Shown here piece after piece: positions 16,384-25,330 of a stretch of DNA of 33,069 nt; positions within the stretch are counted from its first letter, which is position 1, and every line of letters begins with the position of its first letter. The stretch lies in contig JAICEJ010000008.1 of assembly GCA_025924215.1 (NCBI GenBank), forward strand, positions 1 through 33,069, written 5' to 3'. The notes below the pieces were generated by a model. That model ran no database searches and was not told the origin of the DNA. It saw only the letters and a program-made list of their open reading frames with translations. Origin of the DNA: Candidatus Binatia bacterium (GTDB lineage Bacteria; Desulfobacterota; Binatia; UBA9968). The position numbers were made by a program, and so were the translations under genes.

Positions 16384-17739
16384 TTATGCTTTGCCGTAGA
16401 GCGCGAGCTTGGCGCTCAAAGTTTTCGGGGTAATACCAAGTAGGCGCGCAGCTTGGGTTTTGTTGCCTTCGCTCGCGGCTAATGCCTTTTCAATTGCTTG
16501 ACGTTCGGCTTCTGCCAGAGACATAGGTGCCAATTCAGATTTTTCTTCGACCACCGCTTTGAGGCAGAACTGCTCAAAATCTCTGGCCGTCAAAGTCGGG
16601 CCTGGAGATAAGACCGAGAGACGTTCCATGGCATTGCGTAACTCTCGCACGTTGCCAGGCCAGGAGTGAGCTTGCAGTGCAGTTGTGTAATCTGCCGCCC
16701 ACTCTGGTACCGGCCGGTGGTATTTCGTGGCGAAGAATTCGAGAAAATAATTTGCGAGCAGCGCGATATCCTCGCAACGTTGCCGCAGCGGCGGTAGTTC
16801 AAGATGAAAAACGCTCAGTCGATAAAAGAGATCCTGTCGCAGTTTGCTTTCTTTAACCGCGCTTGCGGGCTCGCGATTGGTGGCTGCCACTACTCTCACC
16901 GACACAGGAATATTTGCATTGCCGCCGATGCGCCGCACCTGCCGTTCTTCCAGAACTCGAAGAAATTTGGCCTGAACCTCCATGGGCATCTCAGTAATCT
17001 CATCGAGAAAGAGTGTGCCGCCGTCAGTTTGTTCGAAACAACCCGGGTGTCGTTCAATAGCATTGGTAAAGGCGCCTTTCTCGTGGCCGAAAAGCTCGCT
17101 TTCCATCAATGTTGCGGAAATGGCTGCGCAGTTAAGCGCAAAAAAAGTAGCCTCACGCCTCGGTGAAAGGTCGTGCAATGTTTGGGCGACGAGTTCTTTG
17201 CCGGTGCCGCTCTCGCCGCTGATTAAAACCGACGCATCAGTGGCGGCAATCTGGCCGATCTGCTGGTAGAGCTGACGCATGGGCGCGGATTTGCCGATGA
17301 GCGAGCCGTAAGAACCTAACGGCGACTCGAGTTTGTGGCGTAGTGCAACGGCTTCGCGAGCAAGCGCAACCTGCTTCAGAGCCTTCTCAAGCGTGATTCG
17401 CAGTCGCTCAGGCTCGAGCGGCTTGGGTAAATAGTCATAGGCGCCGAGCTTGATGGCTTGCACTGCGGTATCCACGGTCGCCTGACCAGTGACAAAGACA
17501 ACCGCAATTTGCCGCACCCGTTCTCCCAACGATTCGACGAATTGAAGTCCGCTCATGCCAGGCATCATGAGATCGGTGACGATGGCATGGGGTAATTCTT
17601 TATCGCAGCTTTTCAGGGCGGCAGCTCCGTCGGCAGCATCGAAAGTATTGTAGCCCCAGCTTTGAAGCAGCGCCGTCAAGCCTTGGCGGGTGACGGAGTC
17701 ATCATCGACTACAAGAACAACGGCGCGCGGGCGAGCCAT
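16384..17739 (-). CDS. NtrC-family sigma-54-dependent response regulator
   Basis: This 451-aa regulator has three domains: receiver (about 5-120, phosphoacceptor IVTDLMMPGMSG at D56, KPLEPE lysine), AAA+ (about 145-370, Walker A GESGTGKE, Walker B GGTLFLDEI) and a C-terminal Fis-type helix-turn-helix (GNKTQAARLLGITPKTLSAKL). Phosphorylated, it should bind enhancers and drive sigma-54 RNA polymerase to open promoters. The core-contact loop reads GAFTNA where most family members have GAFTGA. Its start is 2 bp after the kinase stop, so the two form an operon and very likely a cognate pair. The nearest candidate target is the -24/-12 promoter at 16106-16121. Confidence 0.96.
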   Translation of the reverse strand: MARPRAVVLVVDDDSVTRQGLTALLQSWGYNTFDAADGAAALKSCDKELPHAIVTDLMMPGMSGLQFVESLGERVRQIAVVFVTGQATVDTAVQAIKLGAYDYLPKPLEPERLRITLEKALKQVALAREAVALRHKLESPLGSYGSLIGKSAPMRQLYQQIGQIAATDASVLISGESGTGKELVAQTLHDLSPRREATFFALNCAAISATLMESELFGHEKGAFTNAIERHPGCFEQTDGGTLFLDEITEMPMEVQAKFLRVLEERQVRRIGGNANIPVSVRVVAATNREPASAVKESKLRQDLFYRLSVFHLELPPLRQRCEDIALLANYFLEFFATKYHRPVPEWAADYTTALQAHSWPGNVRELRNAMERLSVLSPGPTLTARDFEQFCLKAVVEEKSELAPMSLAEAERQAIEKALAASEGNKTQAARLLGITPKTLSAKLALYGKA

Positions 17740-17741
17740 AA

Positions 17742-19274
17742 TCAGCTAGGCTCCAGCGGAAGAATCAAGCGAAAGGTGGCGCCATGACCGTTGCCCTGAT
17801 AGGTCAATGATCCGCCGTGCGCTTCGACGATCAATTGGCTTAGCGGCAACCCGATACCGCTGCCCGAGATTTTTGTCGTTTTGCCAAATTCGAAAAGCTC
17901 CGGTTCTTGCTCCGGTGAGACTCCGGGTCCAGCATCGTTAATATCCACCATTACTCGAGAGTCATCCTTCTCTGCCATAACGCGGATCTCGCCTCCATCC
18001 GGCTGCGCCTCCATGGCATTGCGCAGCAAATTATCGAAGGCTTGGCGCAATCGAGTCGCATCTCCTTGGACTCGCCATGGTCCTTGAAGCCGTTCCTGGA
18101 CAAGGCTAATGTTTTGGGCTACGCAAGCTGACCCGATCGCTTCCAAGCTAGTCTTTAGAACTTCAGCTAGATCCACCGGTTTATGCTCCATATTCACGGG
18201 AGCGGAATAATCTGTGAAATCTCGTATCAGCCGATTCACTTGGCGCAGGCTCGAATCGAGCGCTGCAATGCAACGGTGCTGCTGATCGATTGCACCATTG
18301 GACTCTTCGGTAGATTGCGCCGGACTGCGCAGGAGCTCGAGATGAATAGCTAGGGCGTTCAGCGGCGTTCGGACTTCGTGCGCCAGAGTGCGCGCGGCAA
18401 GCGCCAACCGTTGTGCAGGTGCGGGTGCGGCAACCTTCTTCCGCTGCTTCATCACCAGACGATCGATAAGATCCAAGCTAGTGCCGACTTCGTCCTCTCT
18501 GGCATACTCGGGACGAGCGGCGTAAGTTCCCGCTTCCGCTTGGCGGAGAGTTTCGCTGATAATGCTAAACCGGCGCGTATAAAGTGCGGTGGTAAGAAAT
18601 GCGCTAAGCAGAGCGATGCCGCCACCCAACGCAAATAGTAGAGTTAGCTGTCGCCACATGCCGGTCAGAAGCTCAGTCCAGTCGGCTGGATTGATCCATA
18701 GGCGCAATCCGCCTGGGCCGCGCGCCCCCTCCGGCATCTGCAACGGCACCATTACATCATAATAGGTTGCTTTGCCTTGAGTTCGAGAATTGATCAGGGT
18801 AACTCCGCGACGCAACGCTTCATGGAACTGCGCATCTCTGTACGCTTCCGCGTCTTCCTGTCCCGCTGAGCTATAAAGGACCATTCCCTCGGCATTTAGG
18901 ACCCACATCGCCTCGATACTACCGCTTCGATCAACGTAAGCGCGCATGAGTCCTTTCACTTCCTCATGGCGCGATGGCCTGCGGACGGTGGTTTGTTGCC
19001 GGTTTGCGCTGCTTTTGCCGGGGAATATATTTCCCAGAAAACTCCAAAACGAGGATGATTGCGTTCGCGACGGCCCGGTTTGAACGATAACCGGCCGTTG
19101 TTTCAGGCTATCGGCTAAGGCGATTTCAACCTGGCGCGCCATTAGCAGTGCCGTTTGTAGTGTGGCCTCGGTAGTAAGCCGTTGCGCGATCAGCCAGACA
19201 CCCGCGGCGAACAGACCCGATATGATGAGTATGGTGCCCAGGAAAACCGCTATTTGCTGCTGCCGCAAACTCAT
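17742..19274 (-). CDS. Sensor histidine kinase, partner of the NtrC-type regulator
   Basis: This kinase has about 510 aa. Two membrane helices (about residues 8-30 and 205-230) enclose a periplasmic or extracytoplasmic sensor of about 170 residues that contains a PAS/Cache-like stretch (SIEAMWVLNAEGMVLYSS). A HAMP-like linker, the H-box RTLAHEVRTPLNAL and the ATPase boxes NLLRNAMEAQPDGG, DAGPGV and GSGIGLPLSQL follow. The G2 and N boxes are of the NtrB type that pairs with sigma-54 activators. I place the start at the ATG of MSLRQQQ; the track start is a TTG 12 codons earlier, and neither has a strong ribosome site. It directly precedes the regulator gene. The signal is unknown. Confidence 0.93.
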   Translation of the reverse strand: MSLRQQQIAVFLGTILIISGLFAAGVWLIAQRLTTEATLQTALLMARQVEIALADSLKQRPVIVQTGPSRTQSSSFWSFLGNIFPGKSSANRQQTTVRRPSRHEEVKGLMRAYVDRSGSIEAMWVLNAEGMVLYSSAGQEDAEAYRDAQFHEALRRGVTLINSRTQGKATYYDVMVPLQMPEGARGPGGLRLWINPADWTELLTGMWRQLTLLFALGGGIALLSAFLTTALYTRRFSIISETLRQAEAGTYAARPEYAREDEVGTSLDLIDRLVMKQRKKVAAPAPAQRLALAARTLAHEVRTPLNALAIHLELLRSPAQSTEESNGAIDQQHRCIAALDSSLRQVNRLIRDFTDYSAPVNMEHKPVDLAEVLKTSLEAIGSACVAQNISLVQERLQGPWRVQGDATRLRQAFDNLLRNAMEAQPDGGEIRVMAEKDDSRVMVDINDAGPGVSPEQEPELFEFGKTTKISGSGIGLPLSQLIVEAHGGSLTYQGNGHGATFRLILPLEPS

Positions 19275-19367
19275 GCCGGCGCAGGATAACAGATCGTCCA
19301 AAGCCAGCAAAGTTGAACTCCTGGCCGAACTTGCGCCTCTAGCACCTTTGCTGCATAGTTAATTCTT

Positions 19368-20378
19368 ATGCTGGTGGATGCTTTAAATCGGCCGATCAAA
19401 GATCTCAGAATATCAGTGACTGACAGATGTAACTTTCGTTGCAGCTACTGCATGCCGCTGGATGAATACGATTGGATCCACAAGAAGGAGATTCTCACTT
19501 TCGAGGAAATCTCACGGTTGGCGACCCTATTTGTCGGACTCGGGGTCGAGAAGATCCGTCTCACCGGTGGCGAACCCCTGGTCAGGCAGAATCTCGATAG
19601 GCTAGTGGCCAAGATTTCCTCAATTGGCGGGCTTAAAGACTTGTGCCTGACTACGAACGGGGCGCTGCTTGCCGAAAAAGTCGCAGCACTTAAAGCATCC
19701 GGTCTGAAGCGCGTCAACATCAGCGTTGACTCGCTGAGCCCCGAGAAGTTCAGACAAATGACTAAGCGCGGCGACTTGAGCAAGGTCTTGGAGGGCATTT
19801 TTGCGGCTAAGCGGCATGGCCTTCATCCGATAAAACTGAATGCGGTGATCGAAAAAGGCTTAAATGAAGATGACATCTTGAGCCTGGTCGAGTTCTCACG
19901 TGACAACGGTTTTGCTCTGCGTTTCATCGAGTATATGGACGTCGGCAATTCCAACGACTGGACATCCGGAAAACTCGTCTCAAAAAAAGAGATCATTGAG
20001 AAGATAAACGGTCAATATCCGCTTAAGGAAGTTGGACGCGCCGGAGGAAGCGCACCGTCGGTGGACTATGAGTTTATCGATGGCCGCGGGGATGTCGGTG
20101 TGATTGCTTCGGTAACCGAGCCGTTCTGCTCGAGCTGCACGCGTGTGCGGCTCACCGCGGATGGGAAAATTGTAACATGTCTGTTTTCTGGCATCGGTCA
20201 CGATGTCAAAGGATTGTTACGCGGCGGCGCAACGGACGAGGAAATTAGCAACTTTATTGTCGCGATCTGGGAGAAGCGGGCCGACCGTTATTCGGCCGAA
20301 CGATTGGAAGCTCTTCGGTCGGCCAACTACGACCCTAAGAATCACAAGAAAATCGAGATGATCTCGTTAGGCGGCTAA
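19368..20378 (+). CDS. moaA: GTP 3',8-cyclase, molybdenum cofactor biosynthesis
   Basis: This 336-aa radical SAM enzyme converts GTP to 3',8-cyclo-H2GTP, the first step of molybdopterin synthesis, together with MoaC. The N-terminal cluster motif is CNFRCSYC at residues 21, 25 and 28. The MoaA-specific C-terminal cluster is C254-X2-C257-X13-C271, and the protein ends in the conserved Gly-Gly tail that is needed for activity. KIRLTGGEPLVR is the SAM-binding segment. It is divergent from the histidine kinase, 93 bp away, and the next gene on the strand is also a molybdopterin-type protein. Length is normal. Confidence 0.97.
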   Translation: MLVDALNRPIKDLRISVTDRCNFRCSYCMPLDEYDWIHKKEILTFEEISRLATLFVGLGVEKIRLTGGEPLVRQNLDRLVAKISSIGGLKDLCLTTNGALLAEKVAALKASGLKRVNISVDSLSPEKFRQMTKRGDLSKVLEGIFAAKRHGLHPIKLNAVIEKGLNEDDILSLVEFSRDNGFALRFIEYMDVGNSNDWTSGKLVSKKEIIEKINGQYPLKEVGRAGGSAPSVDYEFIDGRGDVGVIASVTEPFCSSCTRVRLTADGKIVTCLFSGIGHDVKGLLRGGATDEEISNFIVAIWEKRADRYSAERLEALRSANYDPKNHKKIEMISLGG

Positions 20379-20649
20379 GGAATCAGTCTTTCGTGGGGTA
20401 GCATGCCCCGTCCTCCACTCCGCCTCGCCGCTCAGGCGAAGGGTTTGCAACTCACATAGTACTGTGTTTCCTATCGCCAAGTGAACCGTCGCGCTACTCT
20501 TCCTTGCGCCAGTTAGCTGACGCACTAGCAGCGAGCCGGCCTACAACAGGTAGTTTTGTCGAATCTCGCGCGCAACATAGCTGGACAAAGATGATACCCC
20601 GTGGAAGAATTCTCCGTACCTCAAGCGGAGTTTTTGAAGGAGAACGATA
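20379..20649. other. Spacer between moaA and the molybdopterin-binding gene
   Basis: These 271 bp contain short G+C hairpins (GGGG/CCCC at about 20395-20410, and TCGCC/GGCGA near 20426-20440) but no ORF with a ribosome site. The hairpins could end the moaA transcript. I looked for a Moco-type riboswitch and could not establish one. Confidence 0.3.
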
Positions 20650-21639
20650 ATGCTCAAAGTTATACCTGTTGAAGAAGCCGTGGGACTTCCACTCGCCCAC
20701 GATATCACCGAGATCGTACCTGGAAAGCACAAGGGGCCGGCGTTTCGGCGGGGTCACATTGTACGTAAGGAAGATATCTCAAAGCTGCTCGATGTCGGCA
20801 AGCGAAATCTGTACGTTATGGAGCTCGATAGTGATGAGCTGCACGAGGAAGACGCGGCGCACAGATTGGCAAAAGCAGCCGCGGGTCCCAATCTCAAGCT
20901 GGTTGGTCCGAGTGAAGGTAGAGTAAATCTAGTGGCAGAGATTTCCGGATTGTTGAAAATCGACTCTGATCTGCTCTATCGTCTCAATTCCTTGGGTGAT
21001 CTGATGATGGCAACATTGCTGTCCGATCGTTATGTGAACAACGGCGATGTGGTGGCCGGTACACGAACGATCCCAGTCGTAGTGAAAGAAGAATTAATTC
21101 AGCGAGCTGAGGCTTTATGTAAAGATCATCCGATCGTACGAATTTTGCCGATGCCGCCGCGGCGCATTCATCTGATCGTTACCGGCAGCGAAGTTTACAC
21201 GGGGAGAATCCAAGACGGTTTTGAGCCTATAGTTCGGCGGAAAGCTGCCGCAATGGGATCTGATTTGGCCGATAAGCAAGTTGCCAATGACGATCCCGAT
21301 CAAATCGCCAAGCTTATCCAAGAGGCCCAACGAAGCGGCGCAGAGATAATTCTGGTCAGCGGTGGAATGTCAGTCGATCCCGACGACAAAACACCAGAAG
21401 GGATCCGCCGCAGCGGCGCGACGATAGAATCTCACGGCTTTCCGGTGCTTCCAGGTTCGATGTTTCTAATGGCTTATTTAAACGGTACGCCGATTCTGGG
21501 ATTGTCGGGCTGTGTCTTGCATGATCCGTTCAGCGCTTTTGATATCATCCTCCCGCGCCTTTTGGCGGGAGATAAGATAACCCGGGCGAACATCATGGCG
21601 TTGGGCCACGGCGGGCTGCAGAAGAAACACGATCACTAA
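20650..21639 (+). CDS. Molybdopterin-binding (MoeA/MogA-domain) protein
   Basis: This 329-aa protein is related to MoeA and the CinA/MogA fold. The molybdopterin-binding domain occupies about residues 172-300: IHLIVTGSEVYTGRIQDGFEP, then ILVSGGMSVDPDDKTPEGI, then PILGLSGCVLHDPFSAFDIILPRLLAG. The N-terminal part does not show the full MoeA domain I/II arrangement, and the protein is shorter than MoeA (about 400 aa). It may therefore be a specialised molybdate-insertion or cofactor-delivery factor. The start is firm, with AAGGAGA six bases before the ATG. It is followed after 14 bp by an isochorismatase-like hydrolase, and moaA is upstream on the same strand. Confidence 0.88.
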   Translation: MLKVIPVEEAVGLPLAHDITEIVPGKHKGPAFRRGHIVRKEDISKLLDVGKRNLYVMELDSDELHEEDAAHRLAKAAAGPNLKLVGPSEGRVNLVAEISGLLKIDSDLLYRLNSLGDLMMATLLSDRYVNNGDVVAGTRTIPVVVKEELIQRAEALCKDHPIVRILPMPPRRIHLIVTGSEVYTGRIQDGFEPIVRRKAAAMGSDLADKQVANDDPDQIAKLIQEAQRSGAEIILVSGGMSVDPDDKTPEGIRRSGATIESHGFPVLPGSMFLMAYLNGTPILGLSGCVLHDPFSAFDIILPRLLAGDKITRANIMALGHGGLQKKHDH

Positions 21640-21653
21640 GGATGGAGGAAACA

Positions 21654-22304
21654 ATGGAGATACTAAAAACCCTGAAAGACCGTTGCGACCCGAGTTATGC
21701 CGCGTTGATTGTGGTCGATGTCCAAAATGATTTCGTTAGCCCGGAAGGGAGCGCGGGCAAGCGCGGCGATGATGTCGGCGCGGCAATGGCTATGATACCG
21801 AACCTGACGAGTCTTATCGATCAAGCTCGAAAAGTAGGTCTTACAGTTGTTTATATAAGGACCACACACAGCGATTGGACCGACACGCCGTCCTGGATTT
21901 ATCGCACATCGCAAAAAAGCGGTTTGAGTACTTGCCGTGAAGGAACTTGGGGTGCGGAATTTTATGATGGAATTGCGCCGCTTCCGAGTGAGAGAGTCGT
22001 GATCAAGCACCGCTACAGCGCCTTTATCAACACGGATCTGAACACCGTGTTGAAAGCCCGTGGCATTCAAAGCATTCTGGTTTGCGGGGTGGCGACCAAT
22101 GTTTGCGTCGAAACCACCGCGCGAGACGGTTATATGTACGATTATTACGTGACGATGATCGATGATTGCTCCGCTGCTTACGATGCCAAGCTACACATGA
22201 GTACACTAGAGAACATTCGACGCCATTTCGGCCTCGTGGCTTCGTCACACCAAATTATTGAATCGTGGAGTGGACTGCCCGTGAAACGAGCAATGGGCTT
22301 ATAG
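21654..22304 (+). CDS. Isochorismatase-like cysteine hydrolase, second copy
   Basis: This is a 216-aa hydrolase. The catalytic triad is aspartate in ALIVVDVQNDFVSPEG near residue 22, lysine in VVIKHRYSAF near 115 and cysteine in LVCGVATNVCVETTARDG near 149. The pattern is close to RutB/ureidoacrylate amidohydrolase and related amidases that release ammonia or carbamate. The ATG at 21654 is chosen over 21642 because GGAGG lies five bases before it. It is 14 bp after the molybdopterin-binding gene, so the two are likely co-transcribed. That suggests turnover of a nitrogen compound first attacked by a molybdenum hydroxylase, which is inference. A bidirectional terminator follows. Confidence 0.9.
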   Translation: MEILKTLKDRCDPSYAALIVVDVQNDFVSPEGSAGKRGDDVGAAMAMIPNLTSLIDQARKVGLTVVYIRTTHSDWTDTPSWIYRTSQKSGLSTCREGTWGAEFYDGIAPLPSERVVIKHRYSAFINTDLNTVLKARGIQSILVCGVATNVCVETTARDGYMYDYYVTMIDDCSAAYDAKLHMSTLENIRRHFGLVASSHQIIESWSGLPVKRAMGL

Positions 22305-22317
22305 TGGGTGAGATCGC

Positions 22318-22355
22318 AAAAGAGCCTGGCGCGGATTGACCGGACAGGCTCTTTT
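22318..22355. terminator. Bidirectional intrinsic terminator
   Basis: AAAAGAGCCTG and CAGGCTCTTTT form a perfect 11-bp stem, with T-runs in the outer arms on both strands. It lies 14 bp past the hydrolase stop and about 22 bp past the korB stop, between two convergent genes, as expected for a shared terminator. Confidence 0.85.
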
Positions 22356-22377
22356 GGTCGGGTGCGCAACGCTCCGC

Positions 22378-23406
22378 TTACTTCATCATCTCTGCATTAA
22401 GCTGATCTAACGCTTCTAGGGGAGGCTGAAGATCGGCCTGGGTTAGCTCCGACAACGGAATGTCGCACAGGTTCAATTCCTCGGCGAATTCTTTCCGATG
22501 CGGGTTGTAGTAAATCAAACCGGTCAAGAATTTTCCTTCGGCGATGGCTGCATGAATCGCTTGTATCGCTTGCGCTTTGTTGGTTGGGTCATAGTCTTTG
22601 CCTAATTTGTGCAAGACAATCCGTGAGCCGTCGTGCAAAGACACTTCGTGATCAGTGCCTTCATCATAGTCAGCTTCAATATTCTCAAAGGGAGGAATGA
22701 AGTCCAGGTCGTGAATAGGATCGAGGTGACCTTTGACGTATTTGAGGCTCTTGGTCGACCCTTCGTGGTTGTTAAATGTCACGCACGGGCTGATGACGTC
22801 CAGAATGGCGCTTCCTTTGTGATGTAGAGAACCTTGAACCAAAGGAGTTAACTGCTTGCGGTCACCGGAGAAACTTCGCGCGACATAGGTGGCTCCGAGG
22901 GTGATTGCCAACTCCGCAAGATCGATCGCCGGTATGTCATTGACTTTGCCGCCCTTCATTACCGATCCGACATCAGCGGTGGCCGAAAACTGGCCTTTGG
23001 TCAGGCCGTAGACGCCATTATTCTCGATAATGTAGGTGATGTTAACGTTTCGTCGCATCATATGACAGAAATTTCCCAAGCCGATGGCCGAAGTATCGCC
23101 ATCGCCGGATACGCCAATAGGCATCAGCGTGTGGTTTGCCAAATTAGCTCCGGTCGCCACCGCTGACATTCTGCCGTGTACGGCATTGAAACCGAACGAT
23201 TGACTTAGAAAGTACGCCGGGGTCTTCGATGAACAACCAATGCCGCTTAACTTAACGACTTTTCTCGGATCGATGCTGCTCTCGTAATAAGCCCGTATCA
23301 CCGATGCTGAAATCGCGTCATGACCGCAGCCGCGGCACATGGTAGATGGCGCGCCTTCGTAGTCTTTTTCCGACAAATTAATACGATTGAGTTTTGCTTC
23401 TGCCAT
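22378..23406 (-). CDS. korB: 2-oxoacid:ferredoxin oxidoreductase, beta subunit
   Basis: This 342-aa thiamine-pyrophosphate subunit oxidises a 2-oxoacid (2-oxoglutarate or a related acid) with CoA and passes electrons to ferredoxin. The TPP motif is GVSGDGDTSAIGLGN followed by YIIENNGVYGLTKGQ. Cysteines for the 4Fe-4S cluster are in MCRGCGHDA, SGIGCSSKTP and VISPCVTFNNH. The start is supported by AAGGA seven bases before the ATG. It follows the alpha subunit gene by 21 bp and ends at a clear terminator. The kor-type assignment rather than por or vor rests on overall similarity, so the substrate is not certain. Confidence 0.92.
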   Translation of the reverse strand: MAEAKLNRINLSEKDYEGAPSTMCRGCGHDAISASVIRAYYESSIDPRKVVKLSGIGCSSKTPAYFLSQSFGFNAVHGRMSAVATGANLANHTLMPIGVSGDGDTSAIGLGNFCHMMRRNVNITYIIENNGVYGLTKGQFSATADVGSVMKGGKVNDIPAIDLAELAITLGATYVARSFSGDRKQLTPLVQGSLHHKGSAILDVISPCVTFNNHEGSTKSLKYVKGHLDPIHDLDFIPPFENIEADYDEGTDHEVSLHDGSRIVLHKLGKDYDPTNKAQAIQAIHAAIAEGKFLTGLIYYNPHRKEFAEELNLCDIPLSELTQADLQPPLEALDQLNAEMMK

Positions 23407-23427
23407 TTCTCTGTCCTTATTGTAAGA

Positions 23428-25254
23428 TTAAGCGGTTTTTGGCTGCGCCAACTGAGCGGCATCAAAAATCTGTTTAACGACTTCGCCGGCAGCCATGGGC
23501 AAGCCATTGTAAACAAGAATGCTTGTGAGCTTAGATCCTAGATCCGGATTTTCGTCTTTGATGATCGCTGCCATTTGACCGTCCCGGTTCTGCTCAACAA
23601 GATAGATGGTGTCATGTTCAACCAAGAAATCTCTAATTTCGCTGGTTAAGGGCAATGCACGGATCAACATATGATTGGTTTTCAATCCTGCCGCCTTGAG
23701 CCGGTCACGCGCTTCGCGAACGGGTTCGTAGCTCGAACCATAACAAATGATGCCGGTTTTAACGCCCCTTTCCTTTTCTACAATAGGTTTGGGAACAAAC
23801 TTTCTGGCGGTCTCGAACTTCTTCCGTAGCCGGTCGAGAATATACTTATAGTCAGTCTCATCCTCAGAATATCTCGCGTCGGCGTCGTGACCGGAGCCTC
23901 GGGTAAAATAAGATGCCATCCGATTTGGATTTCCCGGAACCGTTCTGTATGGGATTCCATCGCCGTCTTGATCAAAGTAACGGCGAAACTTTTTACCGGC
24001 TTTTGACCATTCCTCCAGTTGCTCCGCGCTGAGCCGTTTGCCGTAATCAAAAGGCTCCGGCTGCAGTTTCAGCGGTTCAGACGGCCAGAGATTCATCCCC
24101 AAGTCTAGATCCATGGCGACGAAGACCGGTGTTTGAAATCGATCAGCGTAATTAAAACTCTGCCGGGCAAAATCGAAGCAAGAATTCATATCGTGGGGGA
24201 TCAAAATCACATGGCGAGTGTCACCGTGGGATGCCCCGTACATCAACGAGATATCGGCTTGCTGTGTTCGTGTCGGTAATCCGGTTGATGGACCTCCGCG
24301 CTGGACAATGAAGAATACGCAGGGAATTTCGGCGTAATAAGCCAGACCTATAGTCTCATTCATCAGCGAAAGCCCGGGTCCTGACGTGGATGTCATCGCC
24401 CGTGCCCCCGACCAACCGGCTCCGGCGATCATGCCAGCCGAAGCAATTTCGTCTTCGGCCTGGACAATCGCATAGGTTTTTTTACCGTCCTTGGGCTTAC
24501 GTAGTTTCGGTAGGTAGAACTCCATTGCTTCGGCTAACGAGCTAGACGGAGTAATCGGATACCAGCAGATGACCGAAGCCCCGCCGTAGATCGCGCCCAA
24601 GGCTGCGACCGTGTTACCCTCGGTGATAATTTTGCCTTTATTGCCGTTCGGTATCACCTCCAACCGAGCGATATTCTGCGAGAAGCCCTTCTCTTTCATA
24701 TATTGATAGCCAGCATCGATACAGATGAGGTTGGATTCGATCACGGCGGGTTTTTTCCCGAAGGTGTCTTCGAGCACGGCTTTGATAACTTCCATGTCAA
24801 TGCCAAACAGGTAGGCCAAGGCGCCAACATAGAGCATATTTCGCTGCTTCGCCCGCAGCGGAGAGGCGGGTACCAATTTGGCCACAAGCTTATTCGCCGG
24901 GAAGCCGACGTATTGCACGCCCTCTCGCTTTAGTTGGGCCGGCAGCGGGTTGGAATCGTCGTAAAGAATCAAACCGCCATCGCGCACGCGGTAGATGTCC
25001 TTTGCAGCCGTGGCATCGTTGAACATGACCATTACGTCGATGTCGTCTTTGCGGCTCAGGTAACCCTCTGCGGAAGCCCGAATCTGATACCAGGTGGGTA
25101 AACCCTGTATGTTGGACGGGAACATGTTCTTCGATGAACATGGTATGCCCATTTTAAAGATCGCTTTGAACAGAATATTGTTCGAGGAAGCACTCCCGGA
25201 ACCGTTCTCAGTTGCGACACAGATATTAAGGTCATTGATAGATGGTGTCTCCAA
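23428..25254 (-). CDS. korA: 2-oxoacid:ferredoxin oxidoreductase, fused gamma-alpha subunit
   Basis: This 608-aa protein fuses the gamma domain (about 1-190, with SGSASSNNILFKAIFKMGI) to the alpha/pyrimidine-binding domain. The fused part contains CWYPITPSSSLAEAM near residue 236, the QAEDEIASAGM segment and the transketolase C-terminal region (GVKTGIICYGSS). It pairs with KorB to form a heterodimeric or heterotetrameric enzyme in the cytosol. The start is a TTG at 25254, with AGGAGG seven bases upstream. No ferredoxin-like delta subunit gene is adjacent. It is read after the CBS protein gene, 76 bp away. Confidence 0.92.
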   Translation of the reverse strand: METPSINDLNICVATENGSGSASSNNILFKAIFKMGIPCSSKNMFPSNIQGLPTWYQIRASAEGYLSRKDDIDVMVMFNDATAAKDIYRVRDGGLILYDDSNPLPAQLKREGVQYVGFPANKLVAKLVPASPLRAKQRNMLYVGALAYLFGIDMEVIKAVLEDTFGKKPAVIESNLICIDAGYQYMKEKGFSQNIARLEVIPNGNKGKIITEGNTVAALGAIYGGASVICWYPITPSSSLAEAMEFYLPKLRKPKDGKKTYAIVQAEDEIASAGMIAGAGWSGARAMTSTSGPGLSLMNETIGLAYYAEIPCVFFIVQRGGPSTGLPTRTQQADISLMYGASHGDTRHVILIPHDMNSCFDFARQSFNYADRFQTPVFVAMDLDLGMNLWPSEPLKLQPEPFDYGKRLSAEQLEEWSKAGKKFRRYFDQDGDGIPYRTVPGNPNRMASYFTRGSGHDADARYSEDETDYKYILDRLRKKFETARKFVPKPIVEKERGVKTGIICYGSSYEPVREARDRLKAAGLKTNHMLIRALPLTSEIRDFLVEHDTIYLVEQNRDGQMAAIIKDENPDLGSKLTSILVYNGLPMAAGEVVKQIFDAAQLAQPKTA

Positions 25255-25330
25255 AATGCAGCCTCCTTATTACGCCTTAGCAACCAGGTAAGCGTACCAT
25301 ATTCGTGTGGAAAGACAACGTGTTAGGATC

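Noticed and set aside
20379-20649. Moco riboswitch between moaA and the molybdopterin-binding gene
   Set aside because: Only short G+C hairpins are visible; I could not reconstruct the conserved core.
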